Under the pieces are notes generated by a model, which was given only the letters and a program-made list of their open reading frames with translations, had not been told where the DNA came from and searched no databases. Positions 33,069 to 45,441 of a stretch of 64,000 nt of DNA are shown here, one piece after another. The stretch lies in NCBI GenBank assembly GCA_028015245.1, contig CM051389.1:1890814-1954813 (forward strand). Reading direction: 5' to 3'. Each line of letters starts with the position of its first letter. The first letter of the stretch is position 1. Source of the DNA: Cardamine occulta. Lineage: Eukaryota; Streptophyta; Magnoliopsida; Brassicales; Brassicaceae. Both the position numbers and the translations under genes were made by a program.

Positions 33069-35580
33069 ATGGAGAAAAGAGAAAGTATCGGGTCGGGATC
33101 AGGAGATGCAGAAGTGAGAAAAGGGCCATGGACGATGGAAGAAGATTTGATTCTCATCAATTATATAGCCAATCATGGTGAAGGTGTTTGGAACTCTCTC
33201 GCCAAATCTGCAGGTCGATTTCTTATGCATAAATCATATTATCAATCATCTGGTATTCATATATATGAACTTTATGATCATATGATGTCAATATATATAT
33301 CGTATAATATATATATTTGTCTGTTGATGAACTAGGGTTTGGTGATCACATGTGAAGATAATGTATTTTAATCTCTATTGTGAGTTTTGTAATTACCATT
33401 TCGTGATGTTTTCTTGAAATTTATAAGCCCTAAGTAAAAAACTCTAATTTTGACCTTTGTTAAACATTCAATCTAAATATGACTGAACAATTTTCAATCC
33501 TGATTTATAAAGTTTAGGAGAATCAGGACTGTCTCAAACTATTTGAAAACCATATATATAATTTATTAATCGTATATTTGATATATGTAAAAAGATTTTA
33601 AAAAATAGAGGTTTTAAATTTATATACATAATCAAATATTTCTAATAAGAAAATCATTTTTTGGATCCGGATTTATTTGAATGAATCTGTTGAATTCGCT
33701 AAAAGATGGTCTTGACTGGAACTAAATCATCATTCACAAATCTCGATCGTGTACATGGACTTTAGAAATCTAACTCTATCTAATTGAAACTGTTGCTTTG
33801 CATAGATCAATAGAACTTGTTTGATTTGGAACTTGTTATTCAACTTTACACACATACAAGCAATTAGCTACACACTAAGCGCAATAGTTAGGGTTTATAA
33901 AATTCATCTATCTTTCTTCTTACATTCTTGATGTAACATAATCATATATTAAATATATAAATTTCTGCCAAAAAAACTCTAAAATACTTAATAGCAATGT
34001 TTTTAGACCCCACTTAATATGTCCGATTAAAATTGTTTATCGCAATCCTGTAAAGTTGATGTTAGGAGTTTTTACTTTTCAATACATATTTTAAAATGAA
34101 TAAAAACAAAAAGTACTATTATATTTATTTTAAAAGAACTAAAAAGCAGACTAATACAGAGTTAAAAAACAAAAATTGATCACCTTTGGAAAAGAACTAT
34201 TTATATTTTACCAATGAAAGAAAATTTATACACAGTACATGCATGCACACATCATTGATATTTTGTTTCTTCATATAATTTACCGTAGTTATAATTATAT
34301 ATCTAATATAGGTCTAAAACGCACCGGAAAAAGTTGCCGGCTCCGATGGCTGAACTACCTCCGACCAGATGTACGACGAGGAAATATAACAGCAGAGGAG
34401 CAACTCATCATCATGGAACTTCATGCCAAATGGGGAAATAGGTTAGTAATTTGTTTATATATACATAAAATTCAATATGATAAGTTAATATCTATAATGA
34501 GAGAAGCAAATTGCTAGTACTTGAACTTTGGATCGTTTTTTTATATATATTCTTGAGGCTAAAGACTGAAATGATCTTTAAAAGACATCAAAGCAAGACA
34601 TTAGGTGACGAAGCCAAACATATTGGTGGGTATAACAAAACTTTCCAATTCTTTCTAGCCACTTGTTTGAGACGTTTTCCACACGTGTCGAAATTTTCTC
34701 ACCACTAACATTGATATATACCTCGTGCCGAATTTCCCACAAACTCGTGGTTCTAATTCTTTTATACGACTATATACAATTATACAAAGACGTGTACCAA
34801 ATATACGTAAATCTTTTTTTTTTTTTTTGTCAACACACATAAAAGTGATGGATACCGAAAGGTAGATATTCCATATATATGGTCGTATAACTGAAATTTT
34901 GATTGAAGCTTAAATAGTATTTGATTTAATTACTGATATTTCGGGTCTTGCCTCTCAAATTGTTTTTTTTTTTAAATGTCATTCGCACTATATAATAATA
35001 GTATTATCAGCATTTGGGTTGCGTTGTTCTAAAATCGAAGCTTATACAAAGTCGCACTAGTGTTGTTAAAGAAAACAAATTAAAGGAAACAGATGCAAAC
35101 CTTGGTTCCTTGCAGCCACAGCTTGGTCCAAAATTTCACATATAAATCATTTGTTCATCATAGCATAGGTATAATTATTAACTCGTGAATTGACGAATCG
35201 TGATGAACTAATTTTTCTTAATTATGATTAGGTGGTCAAAAATTGCAAAACATTTACCAGGAAGAACCGATAACGAGATAAAGAATTTTTGGAGGACCAA
35301 GATCCAGAAATACATTATCAAGAATGGAGCATCGTTGACCCTTGGATCACAAAGCTCGGAGATCATAAAAGATCATGCGACAAACACGAGCCATGTCTTG
35401 AATACTCAAGAAACAATGGAGATATATTCTCCAACGATGACGTCGTATCAACATGCCAACAATATTGGTCATCAGCTTAATTACGGCAATTATGCGCCTG
35501 ATTCGATCATGATGCCATTATCAATTGATCAATCCCAAGAAAACTATTGGAGCGTTGATGATCTTTGGCCCATGAATTAA
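33069..35580 (+). CDS. MYB24: R2R3-MYB transcription factor MYB24
   Basis: Three exons: 33069-33213, 34312-34441, 35232-35580, in phase, 207 aa. R2 starts KGPWTMEEDLILINYIANHG and R3 ends HLPGRTDNEIKNFWRTKIQK. The C-terminal NYWSVDDLW motif is diagnostic of the MYB21/MYB24/MYB57 group, nuclear factors that act with jasmonate and gibberellin signalling in stamen maturation and are bound by JAZ proteins. QSSEIIKDHATNTSHV and YSPTMTSYQHANN match MYB24 rather than MYB21. The stop comes right after WPMN, about five residues earlier than I recall for A. thaliana MYB24. The ATG at 33069 gives the family start MEKRES. Confidence 0.93.
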
Positions 35581-36118
35581 TTAAAACCTTAATATTTGTG
35601 GTCCAAAGAGGCTTCTATTTTATATACATACGAGTTACTAAATGCCGATCGGTTATTTCTAGATCTATGGTCGAAAATTGAACTGCATTTAGTATATTTC
35701 CTATTTTATAGCATCATTCAACGTTATATATAAATAAAACTATGGAATGGATCATGTATATTTTTTATTTTCTATATCTTTTTTTTCTTGGAAAATTCTA
35801 TATCTTATTTGTATATATATATATATATATTAATTGTTGCTTATTGTTTTATTGTTAAAGAGTGTTCGTCCGATGTATGCTGTACAAGAACTTCAATAAC
35901 TCTATACATTATGCACTTTTGTCAACATGTATGTGTTTTTAAATGTTTTTTCAATTATTCCTTGAGAATGTTGATTCTAAGAAATAGGATCTGTACCGAA
36001 AAGATATATTTATGTTTACGTTAAAAGATATATAAGTTATAGGATAATACAATTTGAACATATGTTTTTTTTTGTCAACAATATGGACTATAAAATATAC
36101 GGGGTTTTAACATTAAAC

Positions 36119-36153
<35 letters not shown>

Positions 36154-38850
36154 CGGGTTTGAATCTTGTAGATGACGACACCAGTAATACAAATAGCTAT
36201 ACTACATATCATGTTTATATTTTTAAGACTTAAAAGAGATTTTTAAATAAAAAAAATCTAGCAAAGGTCTTTGAATTATTTTTTCCAAATTTAGAAGCTA
36301 ATTAAACGGTCAAATTAATTCTGAAACAAATTTGTGGCAAGTTATTAAAAAGAAAATTTCATCAAACGTTTTTTGTAAATTTATATATTTTTTTCTTTTT
36401 ACAAAAATCATTTAAGGTCTCTCTATAAACTTAGGCACGGTTCCATAAAGTTAGTTTTGGTAGAAATACATGTACATGTGCATGTGGATGAATGAAAACA
36501 CATGACACATGATGTATAACATTCATGAACATGCTTAACCTGATCCAGCCTATAGCCATAGAACATGTGTCATATAGGACTATAATACAATTTCCCTACT
36601 TCTTATTAACCTTATTCAACCATTTTATCCAATTTTGTTGCATGACCATTCAACATGTGTAGAACCCAACGTTAGCCTAATTCTTTCAACCTTTAATTTC
36701 ATAAATATTTCTATCCAAACTTTCAAAACTTCAAATATCTATAAGAAAAGAAAGAGTCGATGGATCCAAAGAAAATAATAGAGGGAAAAATAGCAGTGTC
36801 GTTGGTGTGGAGAAAGTGTACACATAATGTGTTTAACGCTGTTGATGCGGAATAAACAAAGCGGTTAAAATATAGATTAGTATATCAAATTCCTATAAAT
36901 GATAAATCTAACGTCTAGATTAATTTTCGTTTTAGCATGAAGAAATCAAATTTGATGATTAATTTGAATTTTAATCCAAGATTATCTAATGATTATACAG
37001 GAAAAAAAAAGAATAATTGGAACGACAATAATACTATTCGTGGACGACAAGAGGTTAGGTAAGAAGTGATCAGACGGCATATGTATATTTAAGGTTTACC
37101 AAACTTTTTGCTTTAGCCAACGAAGCCTAATCCCAAGAGGTACATTTGTAGTATAAACAAATATATGTGTCTATCAAAGTCCAAACTATGTCTATAGATA
37201 TTCAAATGCTGTCCATAGACACACAAATGATTTCACAAATGTAATGGTGGTGACCATCATCATCTTAATTGAAAAATATGACTAAAACTAAAGTTTGCTC
37301 ATGACATTCCTCTGTAGAGATTTAGTTTTTTTTTTCAAATAGATTCTATAACCTTTAAACCCAAAAGAACAACTTGCTATAGTTTCGCTCTTTTTTTTAT
37401 CTGTTAGATTAAAATCATATCTTTATGATACATATTTTAGAAAATATATATAGTTTAAGATGCACAATACATATTGGATGAGTAGAATGACTAGAGGCAT
37501 TGGTTTATTGATCACATATATTCTCATCACGCCAAGAGACTCGAAATCTCAATCAATGTTTCCATATTGAAAAATTAGTAGAATAATTTATAAAGTAGAC
37601 AAACCGTTGATATAAGATTTCACGTCCAAAGAGAATAGCTCACCACATAACCAAGTTGCTTATGGTGTTTAGATTGTATAGCAATCATCTTCTAACTTTT
37701 CAAATGATATCGTTTTGACCCATCCTCAATCGTAATATATATGCATTGTAAGAACTAAGCAAGTGCTTAATATAAAACATTTAATATAATGAATTAGGCC
37801 GCTATGTACTTTTTTCCACGTTTTTCGTGTGAACTTTCCATGTGAATTATAAATGAAAATCACATGGCGGGTCGGTCACAAGATTCACAACATGCAATTC
37901 GGTATTATTGAAAACGTGGATGAATTTGACTTTCATTTTTACAATATTATATATACTTTTGTTCCTCTTCCCTGAACATTGTTATGAACCCTTGTTACGA
38001 CTTCCTTGGACCTTGGGCTTAGAAACAATACAACCATTTTCTTCGTTAGATTCAAGCCCATTGGGCTTTATGTTAGACAATGATTAAGTGGGCCATCATA
38101 TTTGTGTAACTCTCTCCAATGATACCTTTTTCCATCTGATACAGTCATGGCCGGCCAAAAAAATTTAGTGCGAAGCCAAAAGATTTTTTTTGGGGTTTTT
38201 CAGAGTTTTAGAAGATTAAAAAATTGGAAATCTAACTTTGCCAGAAAAAGAAAAATTTGGGAGCCTATTTGTAGAAATACACTCGTATTATGTAAAACTC
38301 CCATAGGATCATGATTATTAGAAAAGACTAATCGATTAGCACATTTAGAAACACTAGTGACTTGTGAGTAGTGACTAGTCCATTAAGCTTGGGCCAAGCG
38401 TATCCATCATCATCATAATTAACGACTTGAAACGGCAAATATTTGTGTCGTTTCAAGTACTACTTTAAGAATCTCTTCTGCTTTTATTACTTGCAAATTA
38501 TAAGCCGTCGAAGCAAATTACAGCTGTCGATCATCTGAAGCATGTGACGCATCTCCCATCTCTTATCCCACTCTCTTACAGACGCGCGTGTTCCAAACTC
38601 TCAATTATATATCCGCCACGTAAGTATCAAGATACTGACGTATAAAACACCGAGCGAGTAAGTTCAATTTCAAATTCGCGAAGCTGTGGCCTCTATCTGT
38701 TTGTTTTTCGTAGTCTCTGTGTGACGTGAAAGCGACACGGCTGATTTAAGTAAGAAATTAAAAACGTTCGAGCCAAAATGCAGATAAGTGAGCAATAAAT
38801 TGTTAATTACTAAATTACCCTTAATTTTTCCAAAAGGAAAAACAAATTTG
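35581..38850. other. Intergenic region between MYB24 and the PWWP gene
   Basis: AT-rich, with (TA)n microsatellites near 35813 and 36124. No coding region is supported. The small ORF at 35788-36024 is low complexity. The 38400-38850 part is the likely PWWP gene promoter. Confidence 0.5.
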
Positions 38851-39016
38851 CGCCGCGTTTCATTTCCTCTTCAAATCTCAGAAAGGGAAAGAGAAAAAAA
38901 AAAAAGAATTTTCTTATGAGATTCTAAGAATCGTCTCTTTGTTCTTAGAAGAAAATTTTGAGGATTCGTTCGCTTATCGAAACTTGTTGTTTCCGTTTCT
39001 CTCGAGCTCAAATTAG

Positions 39017-39228
39017 GTAATTATTACTTCCTCTTCCTCTGGAGATATTTTTGTTTATTGTTGATTTTTTTTTCTAGTTTTTTTTTTTCCATAAGATTTA
39101 GCCCTAATTTATATTTTGATTTTTTTTTTCTGGGGATATTATTCGTGGTGAAGGGTTTTAATTTTTGTGTGTTAGGTTGATTTTTCTAATTTATTTTGTC
39201 GTTTTCTGGTTTTGTTTTTTGATTTACA
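39017..39228 (+). other. Leader intron in the PWWP gene 5' UTR
   Basis: Donor AAATTAG|GTAATT at 39016/39017 and acceptor TGATTTACAG|TGGCG at 39228/39229 bound a T-rich 212-bp intron. The splice explains why the open frame begins without its own ATG at 39229. Confidence 0.65.
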
Positions 39229-39267
39229 GTGGCGAGAAAGTTTTTCTCTGATTTTCTCGGGGGAAAA

Positions 39268-42200
39268 ATGGAAATGGAAGTTTTTTTGGGAATCGGAGAA
39301 GAGGCAAAACCTAAACCTTGTTCTTCAGAGATTGAATCAGCTGAGAAAACCCTAAACGTTGATAAAAATGGTCAAGAGAACGGTGTTAGGGTTTCTGAAA
39401 ACGGAGAGCAGAAGCTTTTGGGAGATTCAAATTGTGAAGATGAGAAAGCGAAGGATGAGACTGAGAAATTAAACGAACCTGGAGGTATTGAAGATTGTGT
39501 GATGAATGGAGTTTCGTCTTTACTGAAATTGAAACAAGATAAGAAGATTGTTGAAGATGAAGCTGTAGCTGAAGTTGAAGATGAAGAAGAGGTTGAAGAT
39601 GAAGATGATGATGAAGAGCATAAATACTGTGTTGGAGATTTTGTATGGGGTAAAATCAAGAATCATCCATGGTGGCCAGGTCAGATTTATGATCCATCAG
39701 ATGCTTCAGATTTAGCATTGAAGATTAAGCAGAAAGGGAAATTGCTAGTAGCGTATTTCGGAGACGGGACATTTGCTTGGTGCGGTGCATCGCAGTTGAA
39801 ACCATTTACAGAGAGTTTTAAAGAGTGTTCGAAAGTGAGCAATTCGAGGAGCTTCCTCGGTGCGGTGGAAGAGGCGGTTGAAGAAATCGGTAGACACATT
39901 GAGCGTGTATTGGTATGTGATTGTGCGGTGGAGAAGACTAAGTTTGAGAGTAGAGAAGTTAACAATGCTGGGATTATGGAAGGAGTTTTAGTTCGCGATG
40001 TGAGGCGAGAAATGATTTCGGCTTTGCTGAGTGGAAAACATGAAGAGATTCTTAAAGATGTTAGAGGTTTTGCAGAGACGGTTAGTTTTAGCGGTTTACT
40101 TGAGCTGGAGATGTTGAAAAGGAAGGTATCTGCGTTTTATCGGTGTAAGAGAGGATATGGTTTGATTAAGTATCATGAGCCTCAATCAGTGCCAGGACTC
40201 GAAGATAAGAACAACAGCGATGATGAAGACGAGGTTGTTGGTAATGGGTTTAAATGGCGTGCTAAACGTTCTAGCGTAGAAGAAGAAGCAGCAGCTTTGG
40301 ATCCTAAAGAGTCTGTTCAGAGATCGTTAGAGAAGTGTTCTGGGTTTCCTGATCATAGGCTGCATCATAGACGGAAGCAGAAGAGCATTGCTGAGATATT
40401 GGAGAATGAGTCGGTTGCTAAGGTGAGATTTGAGAAAGAACCAGCTAATGGAAATGTGAAGTCAGGTAAGAAGAAACGCAAAGGCTTTGATGAAGTTAAG
40501 GATGAGCTTGGAAATGTAACCACCGCTACACCGAGAAGGAGAAAAATGATTGAAGTTTTGACTATTGAAGACGCTGGTCACAAGCAAGTTGGAGAAAGTA
40601 GCAAAGGCAAAACTGTTTCGAGGAAGAGGAATAAAACGGATGTGGATGATGACGATGATGATGGCAGTGGAGACAGAGAAGAGACTGTGAAGGACGAGAT
40701 TTCGGATCTGGAAATAGATATTGATTCAACTCCGTTAGCTTCACTGCGAAAAAGGGTCAGGGTTGATGCTTCAAGCGCTGTAAGGAGTGCTGGAAATGGC
40801 GAGACCGCCACACAAACATCAAAGAGAGAGAGGAAGAAGAGCAAGTATCTGTCTCCTGAGTACTTATCAGATTTTTCAAGGAAAGTGAGAAAAAAGAGCA
40901 AAGTCGAATCTGAATCTTCAAAAGTTTCAAGTCAGAACCAAGTAGAAGAGCAAATGACCGATGCTAGTGATAGCCAAGTCGTAGCAGTGGAAGAGGAAAA
41001 GTTGGATAAACCTTGTGAACCATCATTGGATAATGGTCTAGGTCATCAAGAACCGTCAGAGGAACTGAGTAATGCTGTCGATTTTCTGAGATTGGGAGCT
41101 ACACCAATGGAATTACGAGATCTGATTCGCGTCGCGGCTCTTGGTACACAATATCCAAAAGACAGTAGCTCAAGAGACATGGTTAGAGAATTCATGACCA
41201 TCTATAGAAGCTTCACATATCATGATGGAGCCAACAACAAGTTTTTAGGGAGTTATGAGAATTCAGATAAAGAAAAGGAAGAACTGAATGAGACGGGCAA
41301 ACCTGAGACTAAGGGGAAAGAGAGAAAAGATAGGAAGCTTAAAGCAAAGCAGCAAGCAGAAGAGGAGGTAGAGGAAATTGGAAAAGAAGAGAATGAGACA
41401 GACAAGCGTCGGACAACAAGGAAAGAGCGAAAACTGAAGAAGTCTAAATCAAAGAAGCACGGGGAACAAGAAGAAGAAGCCTCGAAAGAGTTGAGTGAGT
41501 CAACAAAGAAAGAGCGGAAACGTAAGAAGCCTGAGACAAAGCAAGTGGGTGAAGAAGAAGAAACCCGGAAAGAGTCTAGTGAGTCAACTAAGAAAGAGAG
41601 AAAACGTAAGAAGCCTAAACATGAGGAAGAAGAAACTCGGAATGTCACTGAGAAACCTGAGAAGAAGAAGAAGAAGAAGAAGAAGAAGATGAAGAAGAAG
41701 AAGCAGCAAAGAGAGGGAAAGCCTAAACATGAGAAAGAAGAAACTCGGGATGAGACTGAGAAACCGGAGAAGAAGAAGAAAAGGGAAGGAAAGTCTAAGA
41801 AGCAGAAATTGGATGAGAAAAAGAGAGAAACTGAGGAGTTTTCAGGAGCTGAGCTATTTGTCACATTTGGTCCTGGTTCAAAGTTGCCTAAAAAGGAAGA
41901 TCTGATTGAAATATACGAAAAGTTTGGAGCTTTGGACAAAGGGAGAACTGATATGTTATACAACAACTTTAGCGGTCGTGTCGCCTTCTTAGCTGTAGCT
42001 GATGGAGAAAAAGCCTTTGAATCGTCACGAGAGAAATGTCCGTTTGCTTCTAATTTGACCGTTAAATTCAGACTCAAGTATCCTAATGAGAGAACAGAGG
42101 AGAAGAAAGCTGAAGCTGACTCTGAAGTTGCAGAGACGACAATGGAGATGGAGTATGTGAAGAAAAAGCTTGAGGAGATGAGAATGTTACTTGATGATTG

Positions 42201-42291
42201 TGAAGGAAGAATGACTGAAGAAGTGAAAGTGAAACTTGAAGGTGAAACAGTAAATTTGTTGGAGAAAGTGAGAAAGATGAGATCTTCTTAG
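39268..42291 (+). CDS. PWWP-domain chromatin protein
   Basis: An intact 1007-aa frame in one coding exon. The first in-frame ATG after the leader-intron acceptor is 39268 (MEMEVFLGIGEE). Residues ~120-180 form a PWWP domain (GDFVWGKIKNHPWWPGQIYD; YFGDGTFAWC), which reads methylated histone tails and DNA. The middle has acidic runs and basic nuclear-localisation stretches. Residues ~660-850 are a Lys/Glu-rich repeat (KKERKRKKP units and a poly-Lys run). Residues ~862-945 look like an RRM-type fold (GAELFVTFGPGSKLPKKEDL, GRVAFLAVADGEKAF), followed by a short coiled coil. This matches the plant PDP family (At5g40340 type), which works with MSI4/FVE and PRC2. The partner role is inferred from the family. 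Confidence 0.9.
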   Translation: MEMEVFLGIGEEAKPKPCSSEIESAEKTLNVDKNGQENGVRVSENGEQKLLGDSNCEDEKAKDETEKLNEPGGIEDCVMNGVSSLLKLKQDKKIVEDEAVAEVEDEEEVEDEDDDEEHKYCVGDFVWGKIKNHPWWPGQIYDPSDASDLALKIKQKGKLLVAYFGDGTFAWCGASQLKPFTESFKECSKVSNSRSFLGAVEEAVEEIGRHIERVLVCDCAVEKTKFESREVNNAGIMEGVLVRDVRREMISALLSGKHEEILKDVRGFAETVSFSGLLELEMLKRKVSAFYRCKRGYGLIKYHEPQSVPGLEDKNNSDDEDEVVGNGFKWRAKRSSVEEEAAALDPKESVQRSLEKCSGFPDHRLHHRRKQKSIAEILENESVAKVRFEKEPANGNVKSGKKKRKGFDEVKDELGNVTTATPRRRKMIEVLTIEDAGHKQVGESSKGKTVSRKRNKTDVDDDDDDGSGDREETVKDEISDLEIDIDSTPLASLRKRVRVDASSAVRSAGNGETATQTSKRERKKSKYLSPEYLSDFSRKVRKKSKVESESSKVSSQNQVEEQMTDASDSQVVAVEEEKLDKPCEPSLDNGLGHQEPSEELSNAVDFLRLGATPMELRDLIRVAALGTQYPKDSSSRDMVREFMTIYRSFTYHDGANNKFLGSYENSDKEKEELNETGKPETKGKERKDRKLKAKQQAEEEVEEIGKEENETDKRRTTRKERKLKKSKSKKHGEQEEEASKELSESTKKERKRKKPETKQVGEEEETRKESSESTKKERKRKKPKHEEEETRNVTEKPEKKKKKKKKKMKKKKQQREGKPKHEKEETRDETEKPEKKKKREGKSKKQKLDEKKRETEEFSGAELFVTFGPGSKLPKKEDLIEIYEKFGALDKGRTDMLYNNFSGRVAFLAVADGEKAFESSREKCPFASNLTVKFRLKYPNERTEEKKAEADSEVAETTMEMEYVKKKLEEMRMLLDDCEGRMTEEVKVKLEGETVNLLEKVRKMRSS

Positions 42292-43276
42292 GAGTAATGT
42301 TTTATGTTTTTCTTTTGTTGGTTGAGAATTTTCAGGAGACTTTTACAGGTTTTATGATATTTATGGTTTCTGCAAAACAAGAAAAGAAAACTATTTTCAG
42401 AAGTTGATGATGATACTATGATCTTGTAATAGGTTTTTAGAAATAGATCGGTGTCTTTATCTTTGTGTAGACTTTTAAGTTTACAAAAATTTGATACTAG
42501 AAGTCGATGATCTGTTGATCACTATGTTCTTGTCATAGGTTTTCGAATTAGAGCGATGTCTTCGTCTTTGTTTACAAAATTTGATACCAAAACCCCATTT
42601 CTGGGCACCTTTAAAAGCACCTTGATATTATCTTGCAAGAAAATTTTCGAAATGAGAAGGAAAGTAATGATGAGAACACTTTACTGGGCCAAGTGGGCCT
42701 TTTTGTGATAATGCCTTTAATTGGGGGTCCATAGCATCAATTGTTTTCTATAACGAATCGTTTCATTTTTGTTTACATTTTTCATTTGCATTGTAGTATT
42801 TAATACGTAAAATGTATAGAAAAAGGGAATATAATTTAAATATAGTTTGATACGGTTTACACACTACTACTTTTTAATAGTTTTATGATAATTAATTGGT
42901 TTAACTGGATCAGTCACAAGCTATAAGAAGATAAGTACCACATTCGTTTCGTTTTCATAACACCATAGAATTTCAAAAACATCCCCTAACTTTTATCGAT
43001 AACGATTTCTTAAAGGCACAATCTTTTAAGTCATTTAATATTTACAGGAAAAAGATATTCTGCAAATAACAATGAATTAACATTGATAAAGACATGTACA
43101 GTAATATGTATGGTTGTGCAAGGACACAATAATTGTTAGAGATTAGAACAAGTAATATGAATCGTTCTATTTGATAATTGATTTGATTTGGATCGATATA
43201 TACAAAAGGTTCTATTTAGCTTCGCTCTTAAGATTGGCCAAGGTAATTAATATGTAGTTCATAACATAATGAGTTT
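42292..43276. other. Downstream region of the PWWP gene
   Basis: 3' UTR with two related phrases (GATGATACTATGATCTTGTAATAGG near 42409 and GATCACTATGTTCTTGTCATAGG near 42517). After that, AT-rich DNA with no gene. Confidence 0.5.
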
Positions 43277-43333
43277 GATTGGTAATCTTCAACCACTTTG
43301 TTTGCAAACGAACCGCCTTGAAGGTTACCAATC
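43277..43333. repeat. Hairpin, 16-bp arms, within a MITE-like palindrome
   Basis: GATTGGTAATCTTCAA (43277-43292) pairs with TTGAAGGTTACCAATC (43318-43333) with one mismatch. Further out, GCAAACGAACCGC pairs imperfectly with GCGGTTTGTTTG near 43453. The ~230-bp region looks like a small foldback element. Confidence 0.55.
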
Positions 43334-44073
43334 AATGGAACAATTGAAATAAGCGATTGGAAGAAATGATGGAAGAAACGATTGGAGAAGATAATTGAAA
43401 ATAGTGGTTGGAAGAAAAAAAAACAAATGGTTGCAACAACCTAAAAAATAAAGCGGTTTGTTTGTAAACGATGCGTTTAGATTTTTTTTATTATATATAT
43501 ATATATTTTTTAAATAGTGTTCATATATATTAATTTTAAAGAAAATTTTTAAATATAAATAATTTTTTCTGAAATGTTTTCATATTTTAATTTATTTACT
43601 GTTATTTTCTATAACAATTTTTTTATAATTCAATTGCTTATTACTAATCATAACTATAATTTAACCGCTCGTTTGAATTCAACTGTTTTCTCTTTTATGC
43701 TATCTCTAATCGTCTTCTTTTTACCTGCCTCTTTTATAACCACTAAAAAAATGCTTAACCACTTTAAGTAGCTAATCAGTAATCACCCAATAAAAAAAGA
43801 GTCAAGTAAATATCTCATTGTCAATCAATTAATCAAAAAATATATATATATATAATCCCTACCTAAACTTCTAGATCCAATAGAGTCTACGCTCTTCTTT
43901 GATACAATAATACATTACCATTTCCTTAATTTAACTAAATTACCCTCTCTTTTTTTACCCTTTTTCCTTTTTTTTGATCAAAACAAATTTCCATTTTCAT
44001 GAACTAACAATTTCGTCTATATATATATAAATTAAAACGCCATTACAAAGAAAGGCTTGAGATAGAGAAAAAC

Positions 44074-44655
44074 ATGGAGGGAGAATATGATTACACGGTG
44101 TCGTTTTGCCCTAGCTTTAGCTGTTACACCGGCGGTGGTCAAATCGTTGAAAGCGCCGAGAGAGTTCGACTAGAATATTCCGATGTATCCAACGAAGAGT
44201 TTGAATTTATCAATCTACGAGAAGATTATAATTTTGTATTTCCATTATTCAATCAGATTCTCATCACTAATAGCTCCGCCGTGAAATCCTCACAACCACC
44301 GGCGACGGTTACGACTCAACTGAGAGATCTTTTCCTCCACGATTCATCAGAGCTTAAAGGAATCTCGAGTGAGATGTATTGTTTATGGACGCAGGAGATG
44401 GGATCATTAGCATCATCATCGTCAAGATCATCATCATCATCATCATCATCGACGTCGACGTGTATGCGACGGTGGAGAATTAGGGATTTGTTGAAGAGAT
44501 GTTACAGTGAAGGGAAAAATATGCTTAAGAGAGATGAAGCTAAGAAGAAGAAGAAGGAGAAAGAGAAGATTAATGCAATGAAAGAAGAAGAGAAGAGAAA
44601 ATCATATTTGCCTTATAGACAGAAAAACTATTATTTTATTCTGATTTCATTGTAA
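44074..44655 (+). CDS. DUF1645 family protein
   Basis: A single-exon 193-aa gene. A TATATATAAATT box at about 44020-44032 lies ~50 bp upstream of the ATG. The family features are the FEFINLREDYNFVFPLFNQI core, LRDLF, a serine run (~108-128), a basic WRIRDLLKRC segment, a Lys-rich stretch, and the SYLPYRQ end motif. Function is not known; some members respond to stress and hormones. I do not recall a gene at this place between PWWP and MYB23 in A. thaliana, so it may be a local gain here or a loss there. Confidence 0.75.
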   Translation: MEGEYDYTVSFCPSFSCYTGGGQIVESAERVRLEYSDVSNEEFEFINLREDYNFVFPLFNQILITNSSAVKSSQPPATVTTQLRDLFLHDSSELKGISSEMYCLWTQEMGSLASSSSRSSSSSSSSTSTCMRRWRIRDLLKRCYSEGKNMLKRDEAKKKKKEKEKINAMKEEEKRKSYLPYRQKNYYFILISL

Positions 44656-44938
44656 AAATAAGGGATGAAAAGAATACTTAAATCTATAAATACATTTTTT
44701 CATTTTAGTAATTACTTAATTGTTGCGATGACTATATAATTTAGAGGTGGGGAAAGGAAAATCGTAACTGAATCAACTTGGCACTTAAACCGAAATTTGT
44801 TTATAAGGTGATGGATTTTACAAAATACTTACACTGATCAAATCACAATATAAAGGTATTTTTGTCCGGATATGAATATTGATGAAACATAACTAATAAG
44901 AAAATAAACTAATACCACATAATTAGTTTTCATATTCT
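44656..44938. other. Downstream of the DUF1645 gene
   Basis: AT-rich, with no gene seen. Confidence 0.5.
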
Positions 44939-45441
44939 TTTTGTTTCAAAATATAAGATGTGAGTAAAAGCACACTCTTTAAGAAAATTACCTTTTACAT
45001 CTTAAAACATAAAACATCATTTTTAGAAAAAAAAATAATAATCAAAAAGTTAAAAAAAATATTTCATCCGTTTAAAAATAAGTGTTGTTTTAGCTTTAAT
45101 TTTTTTATTTTAGATTAAGTGTCGTTTTGTATTTCTAGTGTAAATTTTTTTACATAATTTATAGTTTCACCTCTATTCCATTAATCTATTGACCAATAAA
45201 AATTTTATATGATTAATTAATAAGGGGTTAAATATAATTTTTAATTTTTTTTTAATATGTGTGCAAAAAACTTAAACGTCATTTTTTTTAAAAGGTTATC
45301 TTGTAATTGAAAAAAGTTCTTTTAACTATGTGTTTTACAATTAAATAAAGTAAAAATTGCATTAAAATTTGGAAAACATCTTATATTTTGAAACAAAATT
45401 TTTTTTCTAAAACATCTTATATATTAAAACAGATGGAGTAT
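44939..45441. mobile_element. Nested MITE pair (candidate)
   Basis: The outer ends are inverted: TTTCAAAATATAAGATG at 44945 and CATCTTATATATTAAAACAG near 45413. The latter reads inward as CTGTTTTAATATATAAGATG, the widespread CTCC-GTTT-ATAAGATG MITE end. Inside, TTTCATCCGTTTAAAAATAA near 45062 starts another element of the GTGTTGTTTTAG type, whose other end would be near 45285. Target duplications are not clear. Confidence 0.5.

Noticed and set aside
39229..39267. Extended N-terminus of the PWWP protein from 39229
   Set aside because: The first codon would be GTG, directly at a splice acceptor. The first ATG is 39268.
41253..42077. 274-codon antisense frame within the PWWP gene
   Set aside because: It is the complement of the Lys/Glu repeat (Ser/Phe-rich mirror) and has no domain. 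The sense frame is clearly the gene.
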